A stretch of DNA of 32,294 nucleotides, from the NCBI RefSeq assembly GCF_002920635.1, contig NZ_PQSR01000090.1, forward strand, positions 1-32,294, in the 5' to 3' direction. The notes beneath the pieces were generated by a model, which was given only the letters and a program-made list of their open reading frames with translations, was not told where the DNA came from and made no database searches. The position numbers and the translations under genes were made by a program. This stretch comes from Streptomyces sp. Ru72 (lineage in GTDB: Bacteria; Actinomycetota; Actinomycetes; Streptomycetales; Streptomycetaceae). Each line of letters opens with the position of its first letter. Within the stretch, counting starts at the first letter, position 1. Below, piece after piece: positions 15,024-22,192 of this stretch.

Positions 15024-16865
15024 TCAGCTGCCGTCCGCCGAGCCGAGGACGAGTGTGATCCTCCGTTCGGCGCCGCCGCGGACCACGGTCAGCTGCAGAC
15101 GGTCGCCGGGGCGGTGGGCGCGGGTCCTGATGATCAGCTCCTCCCCGGAGTGGACGCGCACGCCGTCGACCTCCGTGATGACGTCGCCGGGCTTGATGCC
15201 GGCCTTGTCGCCCGCACCGCCCCGGGTGACGGCGGGGCCTCCGCCGGCGCCCTTCGCGCCGACCCGGGCGCCGTCTCCCGTGTAGTTCATGTCGAGCGTG
15301 ACACCGATCACCGGGTGGGTGGCCCTACCGGTGTTGATCAGCTCCTCGGCAACGCGCTTGGCCTGGTTGACGGGGATGGCGAAGCCGAGCCCGATGGAAC
15401 CGGCCTGGCCGCTCTGATCGGATCCGCTGCCGGCCGAACGGATGGCGGAGTTGATGCCGACGACACGGCCCCTGCCGTCGAGGAGGGGGCCGCCGGAGTT
15501 GCCGGGGTTGATCGGGGCGTCGGTCTGCAGGGCGTCGACGTACGACACGTCGCTGCCGTCGCCCTTCTCGCCGCCGGCGGTGATGGGCCGCTCCTTGGCG
15601 CTGATGATGCCGGAGGTGACGGTGCCGGCGAGGTCGAAGGGCGCGCCGATGGCGACGACGGGGTCACCGACCTCGACGTTGTCGGAGTTGCCGAGGGGCA
15701 GCGGGGCGAGGCCGCGGACGCCGGTGACCTTGACCACGGCGAGGTCGTAGCCGGTGTCCCGGCCTACGACGGTGGCCTTGGCGCTCTGGCCTCCGTTGAA
15801 CGTCACCGTTATCTCGCCGCCGGCTGCCGCGGGTTGCACGACATGGTTGTTGGTGAGGATGTGGCCGCGTCCGTCGAGGACGAAGCCGGTCCCGGTGCCC
15901 TCCTCGGAGGCGCCCTTGACGTGCAGGGTGACGACGCTGGGCAGCGCCCGTGCGGCGATCCCGGCGACGCTGTCCGGGGCGCGCCCCGCGGGCTCCTTCC
16001 CGGCCTGCGGCAGCCGCACCTCGCCGATGCCACCGTCCCGCTCCCACGCGGCGCCGACGACACCGCCGATCCCTCCGGACAGGAGCGCGACCAGCACGCC
16101 GACCACAACCAGCGCCTTCCGGCCGCTCCCCCGCCGCTGGTCCGTGCCGGGCAGCGTGGCGCCGTTCTGCTGGAAGGGGGCCCGGGGCGCCCACGGGTCG
16201 TAGTTCTGCCAGGGGGAAGGGGACGAGGGGGCACCGCTCGGGCCGGTGGGGCCGCCCGGCAGGGGTGCGGTCGGCGGCGTCGGCACAGCGGTCGCGCCGG
16301 GCACGGGTGCCTCGGGCACGCCTGCGCCTCCGGGCACGGGCGCGCCCGGGGGCGGGGGTGTGCTCTGCGGGGCGGCGTCGGGCGGGGACGGCGCAGCCGG
16401 GTGCTGGACCGGTGGCGCGGGCGCCCAGGGCCCCGGTTCGCCGTAGGGCGGGGTGTTGTAGGGGTCGGGGTCGTGAAGGGCCTCGACGCGACCGTCGAGG
16501 GCGTCGGGCGCGTCGCCGCTCTGCCGAGGGTCGATGTGCCCGGCAGAACCTTTCGGCGCCGTGCCCGCGGCGGCCGGGCGCTCCAGCTCGAAATCGCCGT
16601 CCCCGTCGGCGGTCACCGGCTTCGCGAGGCCGTCGGCCGCGTCCCCGGTCCTCGCCGCGGCCGGGCGCTCCAGCTCGAAGTCGCCCTCGGCGCCGGCCTC
16701 GCCGCGGGGGCGTGCCCCGGCAGGGGCGGGCAGCTCGAAGTCGCCGCCGGACTCTCCGCCCGGCGCCCTACCGCCGTTCGTCGCCCCCTCGGCGTCGCGC
16801 GCCGCTCCCGACTCGCTCGCCCCGTCTTCCGGTCCCGCCGCAGGGACCGGCTTCCCCTCGTTCAT
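15024..16865 (-). CDS. Membrane-anchored HtrA/DegP-type serine protease with PDZ domain
   Basis: This 613-residue protein has four parts. Residues 1-248 form a disordered cytosolic part with three DFEL repeats (42-45, 62-65, 91-94) and a Pro-rich stretch (140-215). One membrane span lies at 250-272. A trypsin-like domain follows with triad His341 (NNHVV), Asp374 (GYDLAVV) and Ser457 (GNSGGP). A PDZ domain occupies about 525-605. The protease faces outside, where HtrA proteins degrade misfolded envelope proteins. ATG 16865 follows GGGAGAG and excludes an open upstream extension. It follows the anti-sigma gene by 113 bases, as mycobacterial htrA follows sigE-rseA. The long repeat-bearing N-terminus is unusual. 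Confidence 0.9.
   Translation of the reverse strand: MNEGKPVPAAGPEDGASESGAARDAEGATNGGRAPGGESGGDFELPAPAGARPRGEAGAEGDFELERPAAARTGDAADGLAKPVTADGDGDFELERPAAAGTAPKGSAGHIDPRQSGDAPDALDGRVEALHDPDPYNTPPYGEPGPWAPAPPVQHPAAPSPPDAAPQSTPPPPGAPVPGGAGVPEAPVPGATAVPTPPTAPLPGGPTGPSGAPSSPSPWQNYDPWAPRAPFQQNGATLPGTDQRRGSGRKALVVVGVLVALLSGGIGGVVGAAWERDGGIGEVRLPQAGKEPAGRAPDSVAGIAARALPSVVTLHVKGASEEGTGTGFVLDGRGHILTNNHVVQPAAAGGEITVTFNGGQSAKATVVGRDTGYDLAVVKVTGVRGLAPLPLGNSDNVEVGDPVVAIGAPFDLAGTVTSGIISAKERPITAGGEKGDGSDVSYVDALQTDAPINPGNSGGPLLDGRGRVVGINSAIRSAGSGSDQSGQAGSIGLGFAIPVNQAKRVAEELINTGRATHPVIGVTLDMNYTGDGARVGAKGAGGGPAVTRGGAGDKAGIKPGDVITEVDGVRVHSGEELIIRTRAHRPGDRLQLTVVRGGAERRITLVLGSADGS
16569..16750. repeat. Tandem coding repeat in the N-terminus of the HtrA protease
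   Basis: Three copies of a GGGC(GCTC)CAGCTCGAA-type segment (around 16576, 16661 and 16729) encode DFELERPAAA / DFELPAPAG on the minus strand. The first two share about 20 nearly identical bases, a possible source of length variation among strains. Confidence 0.6.
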
Positions 16866-16952
16866 GCTCTCCCTACACCCGCCGGCGGCATCTGATGCCG
16901 CGGATTCCGCGCCCGGACCGCTTGCGCGGCGCGGGCACCATGGATTCAACCA

Positions 16953-16978
16953 GGTTCCCCGCGCGACCGCGCGGTCGC
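16953..16978 (-). promoter_or_regulatory. Palindrome and ECF-like -35 motif between anti-sigma and htrA
   Basis: GCGACCGC/GCGGTCGC (16963-16978) is a perfect 16-base palindrome directly after the anti-sigma stop. The adjoining minus-strand GGGAACC (plus 16953-16959) resembles an ECF -35 box, but no clear -10 follows at standard spacing. It may be a partial terminator followed by a separate htrA promoter. Confidence 0.3.
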
Positions 16979-17968
16979 TCAGCGGCCGGTGTTCGAGGGG
17001 GGTGAGGGCGTGTGGGACGTGGCCGGCACCGGCCGGGCCAGCAGGCCGGGGGTCGTCAGCCGGGGGGCGGTCGACAGTGCGAAGGGTCCGGTGTCGGTGA
17101 GCGGGCGTATGAGCGGGGACATCGCAGCCGCGCCGGCCACCACGGGAGCGGTCAGCGCGCGGATCTGCGAGACGTCCTGGATGCCGGGAGCGGGCACTCC
17201 GGGCAGCAGCGGCGCCGAGGACTGCGTGGACGCGACGGGCGTCCGGTCCACCGCACGCTGCCCGAGCAACGCTCCGGTGGACCGCCGTCGCTGCGCCTCG
17301 GGCGACGTGGCACCCCCTGTACCCGGTGAGCGCATCGGCGTGACATTGCTGTTGGCCCCGGAACCTCGAGCCTCCACGCCGGTGTCACCGCCCACGCCGG
17401 ACACGCCGCCGAGCGCCAGCGCGGCCAGCGAGACGGCGCCGGCGGCGACGAACGCGAAACGCCGCCCACGGGACGTCGGCCGCTCGCTCTCCTGCCGGCC
17501 GACGGGATGGATGCGGAAGCCGCCGTCCTCCGGGAGGACGCGGTCCCCGGGGAGGCCGCGGCTGTCGGACGGCGACAGTGCCGTGGCGTGCGGGCCCGCC
17601 GGGACGTAGCCGAAGGGCTCACCCCTCACTCCGAAGACGCCGGGCCGCGCGGGCAGTCCGGCTCTGCCCGGGAGTCTTCTGCCGAATCCTCCCCCGCCGA
17701 GCGGCGTGCCGTCGCCGTCGACGTCACCTTCCGTGGACAGGCCCTGGAGGCGGGCCAGGAAGCTCTCGGACGGCGGCGGCGGGGCCGCCTCGGCGAAGAC
17801 GTTCTTCAGCCGGCGCTGGGCGTCGGCCTCGGCCTTGCACTTCGGGCACGTGGCCAGATGGGCCAGCACGCGCTCGCGCGTCTCATGACCGAGCTCTCCG
17901 TCCACCAGGGCGGAGAGGCGGTCTCCCAGGTGCTGCTCTGCCGGTGTGGGGCGACGGGATCCACTCAC
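16979..17968 (-). CDS. ZAS-type anti-sigma factor (zf-HC2), cognate of the ECF sigma factor
   Basis: This 329-residue protein has an N-terminal anti-sigma domain with the zinc motif H-x3-C-x2-C (His37, Cys41, Cys44 in HLATCPKC), a Gly/Pro-rich linker, one membrane span (about 170-190) and an extracytoplasmic Pro/Ser/Thr-rich tail of about 140 residues. Such proteins hold the sigma factor until a stress releases it. Both redox sensing by the zinc site and proteolysis are known in the family. GTG 17968 overlaps the sigma stop as GTGA, so the two are translationally coupled; longer upstream starts would overlap sigma extensively. Position matches mycobacterial rseA. Confidence 0.88.
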   Translation of the reverse strand: MSGSRRPTPAEQHLGDRLSALVDGELGHETRERVLAHLATCPKCKAEADAQRRLKNVFAEAAPPPPSESFLARLQGLSTEGDVDGDGTPLGGGGFGRRLPGRAGLPARPGVFGVRGEPFGYVPAGPHATALSPSDSRGLPGDRVLPEDGGFRIHPVGRQESERPTSRGRRFAFVAAGAVSLAALALGGVSGVGGDTGVEARGSGANSNVTPMRSPGTGGATSPEAQRRRSTGALLGQRAVDRTPVASTQSSAPLLPGVPAPGIQDVSQIRALTAPVVAGAAAMSPLIRPLTDTGPFALSTAPRLTTPGLLARPVPATSHTPSPPSNTGR

Positions 17969-18738
17969 GCGGTCGCGCCCCCTCCCCCCAGCGCGGGCAC
18001 GCGGGGCACGAAGGAGCGACGCTCGGCCGTGCGGGCCTGAGGCGCCCGGTGCGCGAGCGCCTTGCGCAGCTGCGAGCGGCCGCGGTGGATCCGGGAGCGC
18101 ACCGTGCCGAGCTTGACGCCCAGGGTCGCGGCGATCTCCTCGTAGGACAGTCCTTCGATGTCGCACAGGACGACGGCCGCGCGGAACTCGGGCGCGAGCG
18201 TGTCCAGCGCCTGCTGGACGTCCGCGTCGAAGTGCGCGTCGTGCAGGAGCTGCTGCGGCGTCGGCTCACGGCTCGCCAGGCGTTCGGCCGCGTCCTCGCC
18301 GAGCGCGTCGAAGCGGATGCGCTGCTTGCGGCGGACCATGTCCAGGAAGAGGTTCGTGGTGATGCGGTGCAGCCAGCCCTCGAACGTGCCGGGCGTGTAC
18401 GTCGACAGGGAGCGGAAGACCCGTACGAAGACCTCCTGGGTGAGGTCCTCGGCGTCGTGCTGGTTACCGGTCAGGCGGTACGCCAGTCGGTAGACCCGGC
18501 CGCTGTGAGTGCTGACGATCTCCTCCCAGGTGGGCGGAGTCCACGCCTGCGCGTCCGCGTCGGTGGCGAAGGTCGCGGTCTGCGCGGTGTCGGCAGCGTG
18601 GTGGGTGTCAGCGATGTCGGTCACGGATTTCGGCTCACCCGATGACCTGAGAAGGAGCCGTAGCACCCCTCCCCGATCCGCAGGCGCAGCCGCACCTCCC
18701 CTGTCGGCTCTGGTGGTGTCCAGTGGAGCCCCTACCAT
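17965..18738 (-). CDS. sigE: ECF RNA polymerase sigma factor, SigE-type
   Basis: This 257-residue protein has sigma region 2 at about 70-140 (NQHDAEDLTQEVFVRVFRSL at 92-111) and region 4 at about 174-227 (LSYEEIAATLGVKLGTVRSRIHRGR). Residues 1-68 are variable. It should direct an envelope- or oxidative-stress regulon including htrA. ATG 18738 follows GAGGTG closely, and the open frame to 18858 is excluded as upstream leader. Gene order sigma/anti-sigma/htrA/tatB is that of M. tuberculosis sigE-rseA-htrA-tatB, hence the symbol. It is not the same as S. coelicolor SigE of the cse operon, so the name is by mycobacterial orthology only. Confidence 0.88.
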   Translation of the reverse strand: MVGAPLDTTRADRGGAAAPADRGGVLRLLLRSSGEPKSVTDIADTHHAADTAQTATFATDADAQAWTPPTWEEIVSTHSGRVYRLAYRLTGNQHDAEDLTQEVFVRVFRSLSTYTPGTFEGWLHRITTNLFLDMVRRKQRIRFDALGEDAAERLASREPTPQQLLHDAHFDADVQQALDTLAPEFRAAVVLCDIEGLSYEEIAATLGVKLGTVRSRIHRGRSQLRKALAHRAPQARTAERRSFVPRVPALGGGGATA

Positions 18739-18813
18739 AGCCACCTCGCCCGTTAGCTCCGGATAAGCGGTTTTACGAGAATTTGATGCGGGCTGATACG
18801 GCTGCGTCAGCAC

Positions 18814-19590
18814 TTGCTCGGCACCCACGTCCACGCGTCCGTCCCGGTCCTTCCCCACGCCCTCTTCCCACCCTCCTCAACGCCCGGTCCCATCTGCGGG
18901 TTCCCGCCGTCAACGGATACAGTCACGCCCAAGCAATCACGGGGACGGGAGAGGGTCATTACCGGCAACCGGCAGACGAGCTGGGCGTTCGCCGACGCCT
19001 ATGTCGCCGAGGACGACGCGCTGCGCTGGGCCCGGGAACGGGCCCGTGAAGCAGGGCTGCGCTCGGTGTCGCCCGGCACGGGCGCCGCGCTGCGCATGCT
19101 CGCCGCCACCGTGGACGCCAAGGCGGTGGCGGAGATCGGGACGGGATGCGGTGTCTCCGGGATCCACCTGCTGCACGGCATGCGGCCGGACGGCGTGCTG
19201 ACCACGGTGGATCCGGAGCCGGAGCACCAGCAGTTCGCCCGCCAGGCCTTCCGCGCCTCCGGCTTCGCCAGCAACCGGGCCCGCTTCATCCCGGGCCGGG
19301 CCCTGGACGTCCTGCCTCGGCTCGCGGACGCCGGCTACGACCTCGTGTTCTGCGACGGCGACCGGCTCGAGGTGCTCGACTACCTCGCCGAATCGTTGCG
19401 TCTGCTGCGTCCCGGCGGGCTCGTCGTCTTCGAGGGCGCCTTCGCCAACGGCCGCACGGTCGGCTCGGGGCCGCAGCCCACCGAGGTGCTGCGGCTGCGG
19501 GAGCTGCTGCGCACGGTGCGCGAGAGCCCCGACCTCGTGTCCTCACTGCTCCCGGTGGGGGACGGACTGCTCTGCGCGGTCAGGCGGTGA
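18814..19590 (+). CDS. O-methyltransferase family protein (start uncertain)
   Basis: The frame encodes a SAM-dependent methyltransferase: AVAEIGTGCGVSG is motif I, TTVDPEPEHQQFARQAF follows, and DLVFCDGDR carries the metal/SAM-site acidic residues. It resembles M. tuberculosis Rv1220c, also divergent from sigE. The substrate is unknown. The only ordinary start giving the full domain is TTG 18814, which has no ribosome site and would encode about 48 residues unlike the family. The domain begins near ITGNRQTSWAFADAYVAED, where ATT 18958 has GGAG (18948-18951) six bases upstream. So 18958 is a plausible non-canonical start, giving 210 residues. Confidence 0.85.
   Translation: MLGTHVHASVPVLPHALFPPSSTPGPICGFPPSTDTVTPKQSRGRERVITGNRQTSWAFADAYVAEDDALRWARERAREAGLRSVSPGTGAALRMLAATVDAKAVAEIGTGCGVSGIHLLHGMRPDGVLTTVDPEPEHQQFARQAFRASGFASNRARFIPGRALDVLPRLADAGYDLVFCDGDRLEVLDYLAESLRLLRPGGLVVFEGAFANGRTVGSGPQPTEVLRLRELLRTVRESPDLVSSLLPVGDGLLCAVRR
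18878..18905 (-). promoter_or_regulatory. SigR/SigH-type ECF promoter upstream of the sigma gene
   Basis: On the minus strand GGGAAC (plus 18900-18905) is followed after exactly 18 bases by GTTG (plus 18878-18881). This fits the thiol-stress SigR (Streptomyces) / SigH (Mycobacterium) consensus GGGAAY-N18-GTTG. Transcription would start about 130 bases before the sigma ATG. Mycobacterial sigE is known to have a SigH-dependent promoter. Confidence 0.6.
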
Positions 19591-19665
19591 GCACGGCCGT
19601 GGGGGCGGGCCGGGTGGGCCGCCCGGGTCGAAGCACCCCCGGGAAGCCCCCCTGGAAAAAGCGGT

Positions 19666-19691
19666 CCCCGGCACCGCGTACGATGCCGGGG
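19666..19691. terminator. Hairpin between the methyltransferase and DUF3117 genes
   Basis: CCCCGGCA (19666-19673) and TGCCGGGG (19684-19691) form an 8-base-pair stem with a 10-base loop in the gap between convergent genes. Confidence 0.55.
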
Positions 19692-19716
19692 CAGCTGAGA
19701 TCCGGGGTCTGCCGCG

Positions 19717-19884
19717 TCAGCCGACGACCTTCTTGAGGGCGTCGCCGAGCGCGTCGGCCTCGTCCGGGGTCAGCTCGACGACGAGCCGACCGCCGCCTTC
19801 GAGCGGAACGCGCATGACGATGCCCCGCCCCTCCTTGGTCACCTCGAGCGGGCCGTCGCCCGTCCGCGGCTTCATGGCCGCCAT
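19717..19884 (-). CDS. DUF3117 small conserved actinobacterial protein
   Basis: This 55-residue protein starts MAAMKPRTGDGPLEVTKEGR and ends DEADALGDALKKVVG. It matches the short actinobacterial family DUF3117, of unknown function, found beside the same genes in mycobacteria (the Rv1211 position). ATG 19884 follows AAGGGGA. Longer upstream frames are leader. A possible promoter is seen at 19994-20024 on the minus strand. It should be cytosolic and monocistronic. Confidence 0.85.
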   Translation of the reverse strand: MAAMKPRTGDGPLEVTKEGRGIVMRVPLEGGGRLVVELTPDEADALGDALKKVVG

Positions 19885-19993
19885 GCTCGTTCCCCTTCCT
19901 GAAACCAGCTCATCGTCAGCCGACGGCCCCTTGAAGGGCACGCGATCCTCACAGGACACGCGACACCGGCATCGAACACATTGCTTCCAGGCC

Positions 19994-20024
19994 ATTATCC
20001 CGCATCTCATGACCCGATGACCAA
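19994..20024 (-). promoter_or_regulatory. Candidate promoter of the DUF3117 gene
   Basis: On the minus strand TTGGTC (plus 20019-20024) and GATAAT (plus 19994-19999) are 19 bases apart; shifting the -35 one base gives 18. The -10 is a good match for an HrdB-type promoter. The leader would be about 105 bases. The rest of the 371-base divergent gap (19885-20255) shows no gene; GATACT near 20079 may be the -10 for the hydratase gene. Confidence 0.5.
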
Positions 20025-20255
20025 CATCGGTCGGCATCGCTTGGGCAACACGCGCGAGCAAAACCACTCAATTCGGCGATGTGGCTGTGATACTTCGCCC
20101 CCGCACGGAGATCCGCCGACCGGATCCCTGCGGGAATTCTTTGATGCAGGTCACACGTACGGTCCGTTCCGTGGACGGTGATCTCGGCCATGCTGTCCTT
20201 CGGACGCGGGCGTACCGGCCGGTACGCCCGAGGCGCGACACCGGAGGGGACCACC

Positions 20256-21059
20256 ATGGCCGACACCGTGCTCTACGAGGTGAGCGACGGACTCGCGACG
20301 ATCACGCTGAACCGTCCCGAGGCGATGAACGCACTGAACATCGCGACCAAGGTCGCCCTCCGGGACGCGGTGCGGTCCGCGGCGGACGACGGCTCCGTAC
20401 GCGCGATCCTGCTCACCGCCGCCGGGGACCGGGCGTTCTGCGTGGGGCAGGACCTCAAGGAGCACATCGGGCTGCTGGCCGCCGACCGGGAGACCGGCTC
20501 GGGCCAGACGATGAGCACGGTCCGGGAGCACTACAACCCGATCATCCGGGCGCTGGCGGGTGCGCCCAAGCCGGTGGTGGCCGCGGTGAACGGCGTCGCG
20601 GCGGGGGCCGGCTTCGGATTCGCGCTGGCCGCGGACTACCGGATCGTGTCGGGCACCGCATCCTTCAACACGTCGTTCGCGGGCGTCGCGCTGACGGCCG
20701 ATTCGGGCGTCTCCTGGACGCTGCCCCGCGTGGTCGGTCCCGGGCGCGCGGCCGACCTGCTGCTCTTCCCGCGGAGCATCGGCGCCCAGGAGGCGTTGGA
20801 GCTGGGCATCGCGAACCGGGTCGTCCCCGCGGACGAACTGCGGACCGAGGCGGAGAAGGTGGCCGTGGCGCTCGCCGAGGGGCCGACGGTGGCGTACGCG
20901 GCGATCAAGGAGGCCGTGGCCTACGGGCTGACCCACTCCTTGGAGGAGACCCTGGAGAAGGAGGACGAGCTGCAGACACGGGCAGGCTCGTCCGACGACC
21001 ATGCGATCGCGGTAGAGGCGTTCGTGAACAAGGAGAGGCCGAAGTACCTGGGCCGGTAG
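20256..21059 (+). CDS. Enoyl-CoA hydratase/isomerase family protein
   Basis: This 267-residue crotonase-fold protein has the oxyanion-hole segments FCVGQDLKEH and NGVAAGAGFGFALAADYRI. At the catalytic region it reads LTADSGVSWTLPRVVGPGRA, with Asp where many hydratases have Glu; this pattern is seen in PaaG-like isomerases of aromatic ring-opening pathways. No other phenylacetate gene is near, so general CoA-ester isomerase/hydratase is the safe call. ATG 20256 follows CGGAGGGGA. It converges with tag across 47 bases. Confidence 0.85.
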   Translation: MADTVLYEVSDGLATITLNRPEAMNALNIATKVALRDAVRSAADDGSVRAILLTAAGDRAFCVGQDLKEHIGLLAADRETGSGQTMSTVREHYNPIIRALAGAPKPVVAAVNGVAAGAGFGFALAADYRIVSGTASFNTSFAGVALTADSGVSWTLPRVVGPGRAADLLLFPRSIGAQEALELGIANRVVPADELRTEAEKVAVALAEGPTVAYAAIKEAVAYGLTHSLEETLEKEDELQTRAGSSDDHAIAVEAFVNKERPKYLGR

Positions 21060-21106
21060 GTCTGCGACTGACCTGGCCGTGCGCCGCCCCGGTCGATCGG
21101 CGGGAG

Positions 21107-21688
21107 TCAGTCGTCGCGGGCGGCGCAGTCCGCCAGGTGGTCGTTCACCAGGCCGCAGGCCTGCATCAGCGCGTACGCCGTGGTCGGGCCGACGAAGCGT
21201 ATGCCGCGCTTCTTCAGGGCCCTGGAGAGCGCTGTCGACTCCTCGGTGACCGCGGGGACGTCGGCCAGGGTCGCCGGAGCCGGGCGGGACGCGCCGTCGG
21301 GGGCGTGGGACCAGATCAGCTCGTCGAGCTCGCCCGGGGCCCACTCGGCCAGCACGCGTGCGTTGGCGAGCGTCGCCTCGATCTTGGCGCGGTTGCGGAT
21401 GATTCCCGGGTCGGCGAGCAGACGCTCCTGGTCGGCGTCGGTGAACGCGGCCACCTTCGCGATCCGGAAGTCGGCGAAGGCGGCCCGGAAGCCCTCGCGG
21501 CGGCGAAGGATCGTGATCCACGACAGACCCGACTGGAACGCCTCCAGGCACAGCCGCTCGTACAGCGCGTCGTCGCCGTGGACCGGGCGGCCCCACTCCT
21601 CGTCGTGGTACGCCACGTAGTCCACGGTGGACAGTGCCCAGGGGCAGCGCAGCACGCCGTCGGGCCCCGCGACGGCCGCACCGCTCAC
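21107..21688 (-). CDS. tag: DNA-3-methyladenine glycosylase I
   Basis: This 193-residue protein has a RCPWA start motif, YHDEEWGRPVHGD and the AFQSGLSW region with catalytic-site Glu49. Zinc ligands Cys15, His28, His184 and Cys188 show the same spacing as Cys4, His17, His175 and Cys179 of E. coli Tag. It removes 3-methyladenine from alkylated DNA. It starts at GTG 21688, overlapping the stop of the DivIVA-like gene as GTGA with a GGAG site inside that gene, so the two are coupled. The same pair occurs in mycobacteria. Confidence 0.93.
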   Translation of the reverse strand: MSGAAVAGPDGVLRCPWALSTVDYVAYHDEEWGRPVHGDDALYERLCLEAFQSGLSWITILRRREGFRAAFADFRIAKVAAFTDADQERLLADPGIIRNRAKIEATLANARVLAEWAPGELDELIWSHAPDGASRPAPATLADVPAVTEESTALSRALKKRGIRFVGPTTAYALMQACGLVNDHLADCAARDD

Positions 21689-22032
21689 TGGGGGTCTCCT
21701 TCGGCCCGCTCCTCCGTTGCCGGTCCGGCGGCGCGGGCGCCGGCGAGCGCGGCCTCCAGGTCGGCGATACGGGAGTCCCGCTCGGCGATCTCGGCGCCGA
21801 GGCGGCCGAGCGCGTCGTCCACGTCGGCCATGCGGTAGCCCCGGAGGGCGAGCGGGAAGCGCAGGGCCTCCACGTCGTCGCGGCCGACGGGGCGGTCCGG
21901 CGGGAGCGGGTCGTCGAACCGCTCGGGGGCCGCCTCCGGCAGCGGGGTGCTCTCGCCGCCTCCCACCACGGCCAGTGTCACCGCGGCGACCACGACGGCG
22001 AGCGCGACGACCAGGAACAAGAACATGAGCAT
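21685..22032 (-). CDS. DivIVA-domain small membrane protein
   Basis: This 115-residue protein has one N-terminal membrane span (about 2-24), a Pro-rich linker, and a DivIVA-like motif RFPLALRGYRMADVDDAL near residues 57-74, leading into a coiled coil (LGAEIAERDSRIADLEAAL). The motif resembles the curved-membrane binding region of DivIVA, but this protein is far shorter and membrane-anchored. ATG 22032 is used; GTG 22035, one codon earlier, is equally possible with GGGGA upstream. It is coupled to tag. Its role is unknown. Confidence 0.8.
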   Translation of the reverse strand: MLMFLFLVVALAVVVAAVTLAVVGGGESTPLPEAAPERFDDPLPPDRPVGRDDVEALRFPLALRGYRMADVDDALGRLGAEIAERDSRIADLEAALAGARAAGPATEERAEGDPQ

Positions 22033-22056
22033 CACTTAAGTCCCCACGCTCGGTGC

Positions 22057-22073
22057 CGGCGCGCTGCGCGCCG
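22057..22073. repeat. Short hairpin in the divergent DivIVA-like/folP2 gap
   Basis: CGGCGCG-CTG-CGCGCCG is a perfect 7-base-pair stem 25 bases ahead of the DivIVA-like start and within the 160-base divergent region. It could lie in the DivIVA-like leader. No clear promoter pair was found. Confidence 0.35.
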
Positions 22074-22192
22074 ACGCGGAAGTGCCGATGTCGAGTCTGT
22101 CTTTCCCTCTGCGTCAGATCGTGCCATGCGTCGCTGACAATTAAGGTCACAGGCGGCCGAGGAACGGGACGTACTGGGAGAGGTCACAGGGG

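Noticed and set aside
14058..16895. 945-codon plus-strand frame opposite tatB and htrA
   Set aside because: It has no domain and is a mirror of high third-position GC on the other strand.
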